A DNA stretch of 39,614 nucleotides from Xanthomonas dyei (GTDB taxonomy: Bacteria > Pseudomonadota > Gammaproteobacteria > Xanthomonadales > Xanthomonadaceae), in NCBI RefSeq assembly GCF_002939865.1, contig NZ_MDEE01000040.1, positions 1 through 39,614 of the forward strand. Reading direction: 5' to 3'. Under the pieces are notes generated by a model that was given only the letters and a program-made list of their open reading frames with translations, was not told where the DNA came from and searched no databases. Shown here one piece after another: positions 15,418 to 23,744 of this stretch (position 1 is the stretch's first letter; each line of letters opens with the position of its first letter). Made by a program: the position numbers and the translations under genes.

Positions 15418-15990
15418 TCACGGAATCGTAAACCCGGCCTGCCGCAACAGCCGCGCCAGGGCGATCAGCGGCAGGCCAACCAGCGCGGTGGGGTCTTCCG
15501 AGCGAATCGCATCGAACAGGCTGATGCCCAGGCCCTCGCATTTGAAGCTGCCGGCGCAATCCAGCGCGGGCTCGGCGGCCAGGTAGCGTTCGATCTCCAC
15601 CGGTGTCAGTGGGCGCAGCTGTACCTCGGTCACGTCCAGCGCGTGCAGGTGCTGGTCGGGGCCGATCAGGCTGACGGCGGTATGGAAGCGCACCACGCGC
15701 CCGGACATGGCGCCTAGCTGCGCGCGTGCCTGGTCCAGGGTTCCCGGTTTGCCCAGGGACTGGCCGTTCAGATCGGCGACCTGGTCCGAGCCGATGATCC
15801 AGGCGTCGGGCGCATGCGCGGCCACCGCGGCGGCCTTCTCGGCAGCCAGGCGGCTGGCCAGCGCGCTCGGCGCTTCGCCCGGCAGCGCCTGCTCATCGAC
15901 CTCCGGGCGGGCGGTGGTGAAGTCCAGTCGCAGGCGGCCGAGCAGCTCGCGCCGGTAGACTGAGGTAGAGGCAAGGATCAGGCGTGGCAT
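15418..15990 (-). CDS. Maf-family nucleotide pyrophosphatase, YceF subtype
   Basis: The product is about 190 aa from ATG 15990 (MPRLILASTSVYRRELLGRL); the immediately preceding ATG at 15993 is equally possible. Maf proteins hydrolyse non-canonical or modified NTPs. The YceF subtype is reported to act on 7-methyl-GTP. Visible motifs are the N-terminal LASTSVYRR loop, the base-catalysis region IIGSDQVADLNGQSLGKPGT and the YceF-like block LDCAGSFKCEGLGISLFDAI then EDPTALVGLPL. The whole sequence follows E. coli YceF closely. It is divergent from yceD-rpmF, as in E. coli, which supports the subtype call. Confidence 0.93.
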   Translation of the reverse strand: MPRLILASTSVYRRELLGRLRLDFTTARPEVDEQALPGEAPSALASRLAAEKAAAVAAHAPDAWIIGSDQVADLNGQSLGKPGTLDQARAQLGAMSGRVVRFHTAVSLIGPDQHLHALDVTEVQLRPLTPVEIERYLAAEPALDCAGSFKCEGLGISLFDAIRSEDPTALVGLPLIALARLLRQAGFTIP

Positions 15991-16063
15991 CATGAACGTC
16001 GAAAGAGGCGGGCAGGAGAGTCTGCCAGCCCGCACGCCGCGCGGCACATGTGAATGGGTGCAT

Positions 16064-16092
16064 TTGACATGGCTACTGCGGGTCTTTAACAT
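16064..16092 (+). promoter_or_regulatory. Strong sigma-70 promoter of yceD-rpmF-fab, probably leaderless
   Basis: TTGACA (16064-16069) and TAACAT (16087-16092) are separated by exactly 17 bp. The yceD ATG is only 10 bases beyond the -10 element, so the predicted transcript would begin within a few bases of the start codon, and no ribosome binding site is visible. Confidence 0.65.
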
Positions 16093-16102
16093 TCTGCGGC
16101 TT

Positions 16103-16612
16103 ATGTCCGCGAACGTACCCGAAATGCTGGATGCTTGGCGGATGGTCGCAGCGCGCAGGCGCTTCGATGGCCGCATCCCGCTCTCTGCGATGACCCGCTT
16201 GCAGGGGAGTCTGGTCGATACCGATGGCGAATGTGTTTATTCGCTCCAGTTCGATCAGGACGATCTGCTCAAGGTCGCCTATGTCGAACTCAGCATCGAT
16301 GTCGAGCTGCCGCTGGCTTGCCAGCGCACCTTGCAGCGTTTTCTGTACCCGGTGCAGATCAGCCAGCGCCTTGGCCTGATCCGCAACGAGGACGAAGAGG
16401 CGGCATTGCCGCCCGATTACGAAGCCTTGCTGGTGCCCGACGACGGCATGCTGCGGGCGACGGATCTGGTGGAGGACGAACTGGTGCTGTCGGTACCGGT
16501 GGTGCCGATGGCGCCGGGCAGCGAAGCCGTCGAGGCTGAGTGGGTGCCGAGCCAGGAAGAGCAAGACAAGGCCAGTCCGTTCGCGGCGCTGGCAGCGTTG
16601 AAGAAACAGTAA
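16103..16612 (+). CDS. yceD: YceD/DUF177 family protein (23S rRNA accumulation protein)
   Basis: The product is 169 aa from ATG 16103 (MSANVPEMLDAWRMVAARRR). Alignment with E. coli YceD by eye places this start correctly: the FDGRIPLSAM, ELPLACQRTLQRF, LPPDYEALLVPDDGMLRATD, LVEDELVLSVPVVPM and SPFAALAALK blocks match in order. The family sits upstream of rpmF in most bacteria and has been linked to 23S rRNA levels; the mechanism is not established. An in-frame extension back to 15992 overlaps the Maf promoter region and is rejected. The -10 element lies so close that the mRNA may be leaderless. The paired Cys of many relatives is reduced to a single Cys in the ACQRTL block. Confidence 0.92.
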   Translation: MSANVPEMLDAWRMVAARRRFDGRIPLSAMTRLQGSLVDTDGECVYSLQFDQDDLLKVAYVELSIDVELPLACQRTLQRFLYPVQISQRLGLIRNEDEEAALPPDYEALLVPDDGMLRATDLVEDELVLSVPVVPMAPGSEAVEAEWVPSQEEQDKASPFAALAALKKQ

Positions 16613-16709
16613 CCGCCGCTGTTAAGGGCGGAAAGACAGGTCGACGCGGGCGTAGAGCGTGCTGTTCGACTCAACAGACAAGTTATCGAACTAAAGTTGG
16701 AGCAATCCC

Positions 16710-16904
16710 ATGGCTGTGCAGAAGTCCCGTGTCACCCCGTCGCGTCGCGGCCAGCGTCGTTCGCACGATGCCCTCACCGCCAAGCAGCTGTCGACCGACC
16801 CGACCAGCGGCGAGATCCATCTGCGCCACCACATCACCGCTGACGGTTACTACCGCGGCAAGAAGGTGATCGCGACCAAGTCGTCGGCCGTCCAAGAAGA
16901 TTGA
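16710..16904 (+). CDS. rpmF: 50S ribosomal protein L32
   Basis: The 64-aa product starts [20 protein letters not shown], typical of bacterial L32, and ends [12 protein letters not shown]. The zinc-binding Cys ribbon is absent, so it is the Cys-free form. A ribosome binding site (TTGGAGCA, 16698-16705) precedes the ATG. It follows yceD by 97 bases and precedes fabH, the conserved yceD-rpmF-fab order, but the plsX gene that usually sits between rpmF and fabH is missing here. Confidence 0.97.
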
Positions 16905-16993
16905 TCCGTGGCGCCCGCCGCAGTTTTGTTGGCGGGTGACCCTCGATACTTCCGGAGCCGCCAATCACCGCGGCTCTTGCACCAGGAAACAGC

Positions 16994-17971
16994 ATGAGCA
17001 AGCGGATCTATTCCAGAATCGCTGGCACGGGTAGTTATTTGCCCGAAAAGGTGTTGACCAACGACGACATGTCCAAGATCGTCGACACCAGCGATGAATG
17101 GATCTTCTCGCGTACTGGTATCCGTGAACGTCATATCGTCGCCGACGACCAGACCACCAGCGATCTGGCGTACTTCGCCTCGCTGAAGGCGATGGAAGCG
17201 GCCGGCGTCACCGCCGACGAGATCGACCTGATCGTCATCGGCACCACCACGCCCGACCTGATCTTCCCGTCCACGGCCTGCCTGCTGCAGGCGCGTCTGG
17301 GCAACGTCGGTTGCGGCGCGATGGACGTCAACGCCGCCTGCTCGGGCTTTGTCTACGCGCTCAGCGTGGCCGACAAGTTCGTGCGCAGCGGCGATGCCAA
17401 GACCGTGCTGGTGGTGGGTGCGGAAACGCTGACCCGTATCGTCGACTGGACCGACCGCACCACCTGCGTGCTGTTCGGCGACGGTGCTGGCGCGGTGATC
17501 CTCAAGGCAGACGAAGAGACCGGCATCCTCAGCACCCATCTGCATGCCGACGGCAGCAAGAAAGAGCTGCTGTGGGACCCGGTGGGCGTGTCGGTCGGTT
17601 TCGGCGAAGGCAAGAATGGCGGCGGCGCGTTGCTGATGAAAGGCAACGACGTCTTCAAATATGCAGTCAAAGCGCTGGATTCGGTGGTCGATGAGACCCT
17701 GGCCGCCAACGGCTACGACAAGCACGACCTGGATTGGCTGATCCCGCATCAGGCCAATTTGCGCATCATCGAAGCCACCGCCAAGCGGCTGGATCTGCCG
17801 ATGGAGCAGGTGATCGTCACCGTGGATCGCCACGGCAACACTTCGTCGGCCTCGGTGCCGCTGGCGCTGGACGAAGCGGTCCGCTCGGGTCGCGTGCAGC
17901 GTGGCCAATTGCTGCTGCTGGAAGCGTTCGGTGGTGGATTTACCTGGGGCTCGGCGCTGCTGCGCTACTGA
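16994..17971 (+). CDS. fabH: Beta-ketoacyl-ACP synthase III
   Basis: FabH starts type II fatty acid synthesis by condensing acyl-CoA (usually acetyl-CoA) with malonyl-ACP. The product is 325 aa, a normal length. The catalytic triad is intact: C116 in NAACSGFV, H252 in IPHQANLRI and N282 in RHGNTSSAS. The glycine-rich [17 protein letters not shown]-terminus is typical. An AGGAAA ribosome binding site lies 7-12 bases before the ATG. It directly follows rpmF, with no plsX between. In related Xanthomonas FabH enzymes the primer range is broad and linked to branched-chain signal precursors; that is family knowledge and is not shown by this sequence. Confidence 0.97.
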   Translation: MSKRIYSRIAGTGSYLPEKVLTNDDMSKIVDTSDEWIFSRTGIRERHIVADDQTTSDLAYFASLKAMEAAGVTADEIDLIVIGTTTPDLIFPSTACLLQARLGNVGCGAMDVNAACSGFVYALSVADKFVRSGDAKTVLVVGAETLTRIVDWTDRTTCVLFGDGAGAVILKADEETGILSTHLHADGSKKELLWDPVGVSVGFGEGKNGGGALLMKGNDVFKYAVKALDSVVDETLAANGYDKHDLDWLIPHQANLRIIEATAKRLDLPMEQVIVTVDRHGNTSSASVPLALDEAVRSGRVQRGQLLLLEAFGGGFTWGSALLRY

Positions 17972-18603
17972 GTTACGCAGGCCCTGCCACCTCGACGGTG
18001 GACAGGGTCTGACGCTGTCAGGGCGATGCGTCCTGCAGAAACGAACTCAAACACGCTGTGATCGATCGCTGGACCGTGCTCCGGCGTAAGCCTTATTGCC
18101 GCTGCAATTGGACGGTCTCGCTCGGTCTCTTCATCTCTTTGCATGCTGCTGGGGCCTGGGTTCCGTGCGCCCTAAGTCATGCCGTGGCGGCAATTCCGCG
18201 CGCGGTCCTGCGTGTGTAGCGGATCGGCGAGTTGCATGCGGATGCGGTCAATAGTCCGCGAGTTTGCTTGGCTGCGACCAAATCGAGCTGATTCTGAGCG
18301 ACAACGCTCGCTTGTTTTGAGGTAGCCCTGTGCTGCCGATTTGCCTACGCGCCGCCATCGTTGCGGCACTCTACACGCGCCCTGCCACGCGCCAGCCAGT
18401 CTTTTCCTTGGTGGGTGCGTTCGCTCCGGCTTCGGTATTGGCCGTATGCATTTGAAGGTTTATCGGCGGCCACATTGGCCGGTTGCAGCGGTTCTTTCAG
18501 CCCGGCCGAGTCCTGTCGCAAACTCTGCTGCATACGCGGCAGTACAGACGCTAGGGCGATTTCGCACGTATCATCCCGGCTCGATTTTTGCTGGCAGCCG
18601 CGC
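17972..18603. other. 632-bp intergenic gap between fabH and fabD
   Basis: No reading frame here resembles a protein. Just after fabH there is an imperfect hairpin (17981-18008): CCCTGCCACC pairs with GGTGG and CAGGG across one bulged A. It has no T-run, so it is at best a weak terminator. The rest is plain sequence with short open frames that do not look coding. It is the longest break inside the fab cluster and may hold the fabD promoter; I could not pick out a convincing -35/-10 pair. Confidence 0.5.
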
Positions 18604-19548
18604 GTGACCGAATCCACTCTCGCCTTCGTCTTCCCCGGCCAGGGCTCGCAGTCCCTGGGGATGCTGGCCGAACTGTCCGAACTGCATCCGCAGGTTCGCG
18701 AAACGTTTGCCGAAGCCTCCGAAGGCGCCGGTGTCGACTTGTGGGCGCTGTCCCAGGGCGGCCCGGAAGAGATGCTCAACCGCACCGAGTACACCCAGCC
18801 GGCGCTGCTGGCGGCGGGGGTGGCGGTGTGGCGGCTGTGGACTGCGCAGCGTGGTGCGCGTCCGGCCTTGCTTGCTGGGCACAGCCTGGGCGAATACACC
18901 GCGCTGGTGGCCTCTGGTGCCTTGTCGCTGCATGACGGTGCGCACCTGGTACGGCTGCGCGGACAATTCATGCAGGCCGCAGCGCCGGCGGGTGTCGGTG
19001 CGATGGCCGCCGTGTTGGGCGCCGACGACGCCCTGGTGTTGGAAGTCTGCGCCGAGGCGGCAGGTAGCCAGGTGGTGGTGCCGGCCAACTTCAATTCGCC
19101 CGGGCAGATCGTGATTGGCGGCGATGCGGCGGCGGTGGATCGTGCGCTGGCCTTGCTGGCCGAGCGCGGCGTGCGCAAGGCGGTCAAGCTGGCGGTGAGC
19201 GTGCCGTCGCACACGCCGCTGATGCGCGATGCGGCCAATCAGCTCGGCGAAGCGATGGCCGGGTTGAGCTGGCAGACGCCGCAGATTCCGGTGGTGCAGA
19301 ACGTCGATGCGCGCGTGCACGAGGGCAGCGCGGCGATTCGCCAGGCCCTGGTCGAGCAGTTGTACCTACCGGTGCAGTGGACCGGCTGCGTGCAGGCGCT
19401 GGCGGCCCATGGCATCACCAAGATCGCCGAATGCGGCCCGGGCAAGGTGTTGAGCGGGCTGATCAAGCGCATCGACAAGAGCCTGGACGCCCGCCCGTTG
19501 GCCACGCCAGCCGATTACGCCGGCGCGCTCGACGCGTGGGCGCACTGA
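18604..19548 (+). CDS. fabD: Malonyl-CoA:ACP transacylase
   Basis: FabD charges ACP with malonate for chain elongation. The GTG at 18604 (VTESTLAFVFPGQGSQSLGM) gives 314 aa, matching the family. Upstream in-frame starts would add ~80 residues unrelated to FabD. The active-site serine is S94 in AGHSLGEYTA and the catalytic histidine is H203 in SVPSHTPLMRDA. The opening FVFPGQGSQ is diagnostic. No clear Shine-Dalgarno precedes the GTG (TTTTTGCTGGCAGCCGCGC). fabG follows after 82 bases that contain a small perfect hairpin (8-bp stem, 19559-19577). Confidence 0.96.
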   Translation: MTESTLAFVFPGQGSQSLGMLAELSELHPQVRETFAEASEGAGVDLWALSQGGPEEMLNRTEYTQPALLAAGVAVWRLWTAQRGARPALLAGHSLGEYTALVASGALSLHDGAHLVRLRGQFMQAAAPAGVGAMAAVLGADDALVLEVCAEAAGSQVVVPANFNSPGQIVIGGDAAAVDRALALLAERGVRKAVKLAVSVPSHTPLMRDAANQLGEAMAGLSWQTPQIPVVQNVDARVHEGSAAIRQALVEQLYLPVQWTGCVQALAAHGITKIAECGPGKVLSGLIKRIDKSLDARPLATPADYAGALDAWAH

Positions 19549-19630
19549 TCCGACGCACATGCCGGTGCTACCGGCATCCCTCGACGCTCGCGGCACTGAT
19601 CGCAGCGTCCCCCTTCGAGGAACAGTAGTC

Positions 19631-20374
19631 ATGAGCAAGCCTCTGCAGGGCGAAATTGCCCTGGTCACCGGCGCCAGTCGCGGCATCGGCGCGGCCATTG
19701 CCGACACCTTGGCCGCCCAGGGCGCCACCGTCATCGGTACCGCTACCTCGGCCTCCGGCGCCACGGCCATCGGCGAGCGGCTGGCGGCCCACGGCAGCCA
19801 CGGTCGCGAACTCAACGTCACCGATGCGGCGGCGGTCGATGGCCTGATCGAGGCGATCGGCAAGGAATTCGGCGCCATCTCGATTCTGGTCAACAACGCC
19901 GGCATCACCCGCGACAACCTGTTGATGCGGATGAAGGACGACGATTGGCAAGCCATCATCGACACCAATCTGACCAGCGTGTTCCGTACGTCCAAGGCGG
20001 TGATGCGCGGCATGATGAAGGCGCGCAAGGGCCGCATCGTCAATATCGCCTCGGTGGTCGGGGTGACCGGCAATCCGGGCCAGACCAACTACGCCGCAGC
20101 CAAGGCCGGCATCATCGCGTTCTCCAAGTCGCTGGCCAAGGAAATCGGTTCGCGCGGGATTACCGTGAATGTGGTGGCGCCCGGTTTCATCGATACCGAT
20201 ATGACCAAGGCGTTGCCGGAGGAGGCCAAGGCCGCCTTGCTGCAGCAGATCGCGCTCGGTCACCTGGGCGCGCCGGAGGACATCGCCAACGCGGTGGCGT
20301 TCCTGGCCGGCCCGACCGCCCGCTATATCACCGGCGAGACCCTGCACGTCAACGGTGGCATGTACATGCCGTGA
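19631..20374 (+). CDS. fabG: 3-oxoacyl-ACP reductase
   Basis: The product is a 247-aa short-chain dehydrogenase/reductase performing the NADPH-dependent first reduction of each elongation cycle. The cofactor motif TGASRGIG is at 13-20 and NNAG at 88-91. The catalytic residues are S141, Y154 (YAAAK) and K158, and the C-terminus is ITGETLHVNGGMYMP. A GAGGA ribosome binding site lies about 10 bases before the ATG. It follows fabD and precedes acpP, as in E. coli, but a terminator-like hairpin separates it from acpP. Confidence 0.97.
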   Translation: MSKPLQGEIALVTGASRGIGAAIADTLAAQGATVIGTATSASGATAIGERLAAHGSHGRELNVTDAAAVDGLIEAIGKEFGAISILVNNAGITRDNLLMRMKDDDWQAIIDTNLTSVFRTSKAVMRGMMKARKGRIVNIASVVGVTGNPGQTNYAAAKAGIIAFSKSLAKEIGSRGITVNVVAPGFIDTDMTKALPEEAKAALLQQIALGHLGAPEDIANAVAFLAGPTARYITGETLHVNGGMYMP

Positions 20375-20460
20375 GCGTGCGCCGCCGGGAGGCGCTAAGT
20401 GGCTGATCGGCCGGGACTTGTGATGCAATGCAAGGCTCGGGCGCTTCCACTACACTATCC

Positions 20461-20494
20461 AACGCGGCCATCGCAGCGGCGATGGCGTTTTTTT
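20461..20494 (+). terminator. Intrinsic terminator or attenuator between fabG and acpP
   Basis: An 8-bp perfect stem pairs GCCATCGC (20467-20474) with GCGATGGC (20479-20486), loop AGCG, followed by G and seven T. It lies only 37 bases before the acpP start codon, so acpP needs a promoter overlapping this region or controlled read-through. Confidence 0.75.
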
Positions 20495-20530
20495 CGTACC
20501 ACCACTACTCCAGCTGGAGCGATATCCCCA

Positions 20531-20770
20531 ATGAGCACCATCGAAGAACGCGTCAAGAAAATCGTCGTCGAACAACTCGGCGTCAAGGAAGAGGAAGTCA
20601 CCACCAGCGCATCGTTCGTCGATGACCTGGGTGCCGACTCGCTGGACACCGTCGAGCTGGTGATGGCGCTGGAAGAAGAGTTCGAGTGCGAGATCCCGGA
20701 CGAAGAGGCCGAGAAGATCACCTCGGTCCAGCAGGCGATCGACTACGTCAAGGCTCACGTCAAGAGCTGA
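20531..20770 (+). CDS. acpP: Acyl carrier protein
   Basis: The 79-aa acidic carrier starts [20 protein letters not shown]. The phosphopantetheine attachment serine is S37 in the invariant [20 protein letters not shown]. It carries acyl chains for fatty acid, lipid A and other pathways. It lies between fabG and fabF as in E. coli. Hairpin terminators on both sides imply a largely separate, high-level transcript, in keeping with ACP's abundance. Confidence 0.98.
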   Translation: MSTIEERVKKIVVEQLGVKEEEVTTSASFVDDLGADSLDTVELVMALEEEFECEIPDEEAEKITSVQQAIDYVKAHVKS

Positions 20771-20829
20771 TGCGTTGTTCCTGACTGCGGTGGCGCGCAT
20801 TGCGCCGCTACTGCGTCAGACATTCCATG

Positions 20830-20856
20830 GGGCCGCTGATGCGGCCCTGTGTTTTT
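20830..20856 (+). terminator. Intrinsic terminator after acpP
   Basis: GGGCCGC (20830-20836) pairs with GCGGCCC (20841-20847) around a TGAT loop, followed by TGTG and five T, in the acpP-fabF gap. Confidence 0.75.
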
Positions 20857-20911
20857 CAAGTGTCACCCGCAAACCGCAAGCACCGTCCGTTCCGTGGTGA
20901 GGAGATCTGCA

Positions 20912-22147
20912 ATGAGTCGTCGTGTTGTCGTTACCGGCATGGGCATGGTGTCGCCGCTGGGCAATGATCTGGCCAGCAGCTGGGATGGGATCATCCACGG
21001 GCGCTCAGGCATTGGCCCGATCACGCAGATCGATGCCTCGCAGTTCACCACCAAGATCGCTGGCGAAATCAAGAATTTCGACCCCACGCTTTTTGTGTCC
21101 GCCAAGGACGTCAAAAAGATGGATTCGTTCATCCACTACGGTGTCGGCGCCTCGTTCATGGCGCTGGACGATTCCGGCTTGGTCATCGACGAAAGCAATG
21201 CCGAACGCACTGGTGCCATTCTCGGCTCCGGCATCGGCGGGCTGCTCGGTATCGAAGAGCAGACCATCAAATTCCATGAGGGCGGCGCGCGCAAGATTTC
21301 GCCGTTCTATGTGCCTAGCACCATCATCAACATGCTGCCGGGCCAGGTCAGCCTGATCAAAGGCCTGAAGGGCCCGACGTTCTCGGCCGTATCGGCGTGC
21401 GCCACGTCCAATCACTCGATCGGCACGGCGATGCGCATGATCCAGTACGGCGACGCCGACGTGATGCTGGCCGGCGGCGCCGAGCGCGGTTCCTCGCCGA
21501 GTTCGGTGGGCGGGTTCTGCGCGATGAAGGCGATGTCCACCCGTAACGACGACCCCACCGCTGCATCGCGTCCCTGGGACAAGCAGCGCGACGGCTTCGT
21601 GCTGGGCGACGGCGCCGGCGTGCTGGTGCTGGAAGAGTACGAACACGCCAAGGCGCGTGGTGCGCGCATCTATGCCGAGCTGGTCGGCTTCGGTGCCAGC
21701 TCCGACGCGTTCCACATGACCGCCCCCAGCGAAGACGGCGAAGGCGCGGCGCGCAGCATGGTCGCGGCCATGCGCGATGCCAAGCTCAACCCCGAGCAGA
21801 TCGGTTACCTCAACGCGCACGGTACCTCCACGCCGCTGGGCGATCTGGCCGAAACGCTGGCGATGAAGCGCGCGCTGGGCGACCACGCCTACAAGACCAT
21901 GGTCAGCTCGACCAAGTCGATGACCGGCCATCTGCTGGGCGCGGCCGGCGGTGTGGAAGCGATCTTCTCGGTGATGGCGCTGCACACCGGCATCATCCCG
22001 CCGACGATCAACCTGGAAGAAGCCAGCGAAGGCTGCGACCTGGATTACGTGCCGAACGTGGCGCGCGAAGTGCAGGTGGATGCGGTGATGTCCAACGGCT
22101 TCGGGTTTGGCGGCACCAACGGCACGCTGGTGTTCAAGCGCATCTGA
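20912..22147 (+). CDS. fabF: Beta-ketoacyl-ACP synthase II
   Basis: FabF is an elongation condensing enzyme. The ATG at 20912 (MSRRVVVTGMGMVSPLGNDL) has a good GAGGAG ribosome binding site 8 bases upstream and gives 411 aa, the family norm; an upstream in-frame start at 20849 is rejected. The Cys-His-His active site is complete: C163 in SACATSNHS, H303 in NAHGTSTPLGD and H340 in SMTGHLLGAAG. The C-terminal NGFGFGGTNGTLVFKR is typical. It is the last fab gene before a strong terminator. Confidence 0.97.
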   Translation: MSRRVVVTGMGMVSPLGNDLASSWDGIIHGRSGIGPITQIDASQFTTKIAGEIKNFDPTLFVSAKDVKKMDSFIHYGVGASFMALDDSGLVIDESNAERTGAILGSGIGGLLGIEEQTIKFHEGGARKISPFYVPSTIINMLPGQVSLIKGLKGPTFSAVSACATSNHSIGTAMRMIQYGDADVMLAGGAERGSSPSSVGGFCAMKAMSTRNDDPTAASRPWDKQRDGFVLGDGAGVLVLEEYEHAKARGARIYAELVGFGASSDAFHMTAPSEDGEGAARSMVAAMRDAKLNPEQIGYLNAHGTSTPLGDLAETLAMKRALGDHAYKTMVSSTKSMTGHLLGAAGGVEAIFSVMALHTGIIPPTINLEEASEGCDLDYVPNVAREVQVDAVMSNGFGFGGTNGTLVFKRI

Positions 22148-22267
22148 GTCGGCGCGTCTGCGCGCTCGCACGGCGCGCCACGCAACAGTCCTTGGCCGCC
22201 GCGCCCACTGCGTTCGTGCGGCCAGCCGGACAGTGTTGGCTTGACCTAATCCTGATCCACGCATCGC

Positions 22268-22299
22268 GCGCGCTGCCTTTTAGAAGGCGGCGCGCTTTT
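22268..22299 (+). terminator. Intrinsic terminator after fabF
   Basis: A 12-bp GC-rich stem (22268-22279 with 22284-22295, one U-G wobble, loop TTAG) is followed by TTTT. It ends the fab transcript 23 bases before pabB. Confidence 0.82.
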
Positions 22300-22322
22300 G
22301 CATCTCACGCCACCCCGGACCG

Positions 22323-23678
22323 ATGACGCTCACCCGATCACTGCACGCGGACATCGACTTGCTGGCGCTGCATCGGTTGGCGCCGCAACGGTACCCGGCG
22401 TTGCTGGAATCCACTGCCTCCGGTACCGAGCATGGGCGCTGGGATGTGCTGTTGCTGGCAGATGGCGCCAGCCTGCGGCTGGATCCGGATGGCGTGACGC
22501 GCGATGGCGATGGTCAAGCGCTCGAATGCAATTTTTTGGACGCGCTGGATGCCGCCTGGCACGCCGAACGGGTGCCGCGCGATGCGACCAGCGCATTGCC
22601 GTTTCGTGGCGGCTGGGCGGTATTGCTGGACTACGAATTGGCCGCGCAGGTCGAGCCGATCCTGCAGCTGCCTGCGCGGACCGACCGCCTTCCGAGCGCG
22701 CTCGCCTTGCGTGCGCCGGCAGCGGTGTTGCGCGATCGCGTGGAAGGCCGCTGCATCGCGCTGGCCGAACCTGGTCGCGACGATCTGCTGGATCGTATCG
22801 ACGACGACATTGCCGCCTGCGCCGCGCTGCCGCCGTTGCCGGCCTGGGTCGGGCCGGTTGCGGTGGACGAAGATGCGCCCGAGCGCTTTACCGATGCGGT
22901 GCAGCGGGTGCTCGATTACCTGCGTGCCGGCGATGTGTTCCAGGCCAATATCTCGCGCGCCTGGAATGCGCGCTTTGCCGCGGCGGTGGATCCGGCGGCG
23001 CTGCACGCCCGGCTGCGTTCGGCCAACCCAGCTCCGTTCGCCGGCGTGTTCGTGGCGGCCGGGCGCGCGGTGGTGAGTTCCTCGCCCGAGCGGCTGGTGT
23101 CGGTGCACGGCGCTACGGTGCAGACCCGCCCGATCGCCGGAACGCGCGCGCGCTTTGCCGGCGACGACGATGCGGCGCGCATCCGCGAGCTGGTCGGGCA
23201 CCCGAAAGAACGCGCCGAGCACGTCATGCTGATCGACCTGGAGCGCAACGACCTGGGCCGGATCTGCGTGCCCGGCACGGTCGAGGTGGACGAACTGATG
23301 GCGGTGGAAAGCTATGCCCACGTGCATCACATCGTCAGCAACGTGCGTGGCCGTCTGCGCGCCGGGGTCACGCCGGGCGAGGTGATCGCAGCCGTGTTCC
23401 CGGGTGGCACGATTACCGGTTGCCCGAAGGTGCGCTGCATGCAGATCATCGCCGAGCTCGAACAGACCGCGCGCGGCGCCTACACCGGCGCGTTCGGCTG
23501 GCTCAACCGCGACGGCGACATGGATCTGAACATCCTGATCCGCACCGCGGAGGTGGCTGGAACGCAGGTGCGCTTCCGCACCGGCGCCGGCATCGTGGTG
23601 GACTCGGACCCGCAACGCGAGCTGGACGAAACCCGCGCCAAGGCGCGTGGCGTGCTGCGTGCGATCGAGCCGACATGA
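22323..23678 (+). CDS. pabB: Chorismate-binding aminodeoxychorismate synthase component I (PabB-like)
   Basis: The 451-aa product is of the PabB/TrpE superfamily, making 4-amino-4-deoxychorismate for folate. Family blocks seen are DYLRAGDVFQANISRAW, SSSPERLVSV, KERAEHVMLIDLERNDLGRI, VHHIVSNVRGRL, FPGGTITGCPKVRCMQIIAE and GAYTGAFGWLNRDGDMDLNI. The key loop reads RPIAGTRAR: the Lys of E. coli PabB's PIKGT is Ala, as in TrpE. The location between fabF and mltG, where E. coli has pabC, and the absence of a trp neighbourhood favour PabB, but anthranilate synthase activity cannot be excluded. Its glutaminase partner is not in the window. A terminator lies just upstream, so it probably has its own promoter. 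Confidence 0.82.
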   Translation: MTLTRSLHADIDLLALHRLAPQRYPALLESTASGTEHGRWDVLLLADGASLRLDPDGVTRDGDGQALECNFLDALDAAWHAERVPRDATSALPFRGGWAVLLDYELAAQVEPILQLPARTDRLPSALALRAPAAVLRDRVEGRCIALAEPGRDDLLDRIDDDIAACAALPPLPAWVGPVAVDEDAPERFTDAVQRVLDYLRAGDVFQANISRAWNARFAAAVDPAALHARLRSANPAPFAGVFVAAGRAVVSSSPERLVSVHGATVQTRPIAGTRARFAGDDDAARIRELVGHPKERAEHVMLIDLERNDLGRICVPGTVEVDELMAVESYAHVHHIVSNVRGRLRAGVTPGEVIAAVFPGGTITGCPKVRCMQIIAELEQTARGAYTGAFGWLNRDGDMDLNILIRTAEVAGTQVRFRTGAGIVVDSDPQRELDETRAKARGVLRAIEPT

Positions 23679-23744
23679 GCGCTTCAACGGGACATCACCG
23701 GCGCGCGGTATCCTGCGCGGCGCTAGGGCAATGACGAGGTGGGT

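Noticed and set aside
18341..18607. Short open frame before fabD that could be a small gene
   Set aside because: There is no ribosome binding site or recognisable motif, its composition is Arg/His-rich shadow-like, and it overlaps the fabD start.
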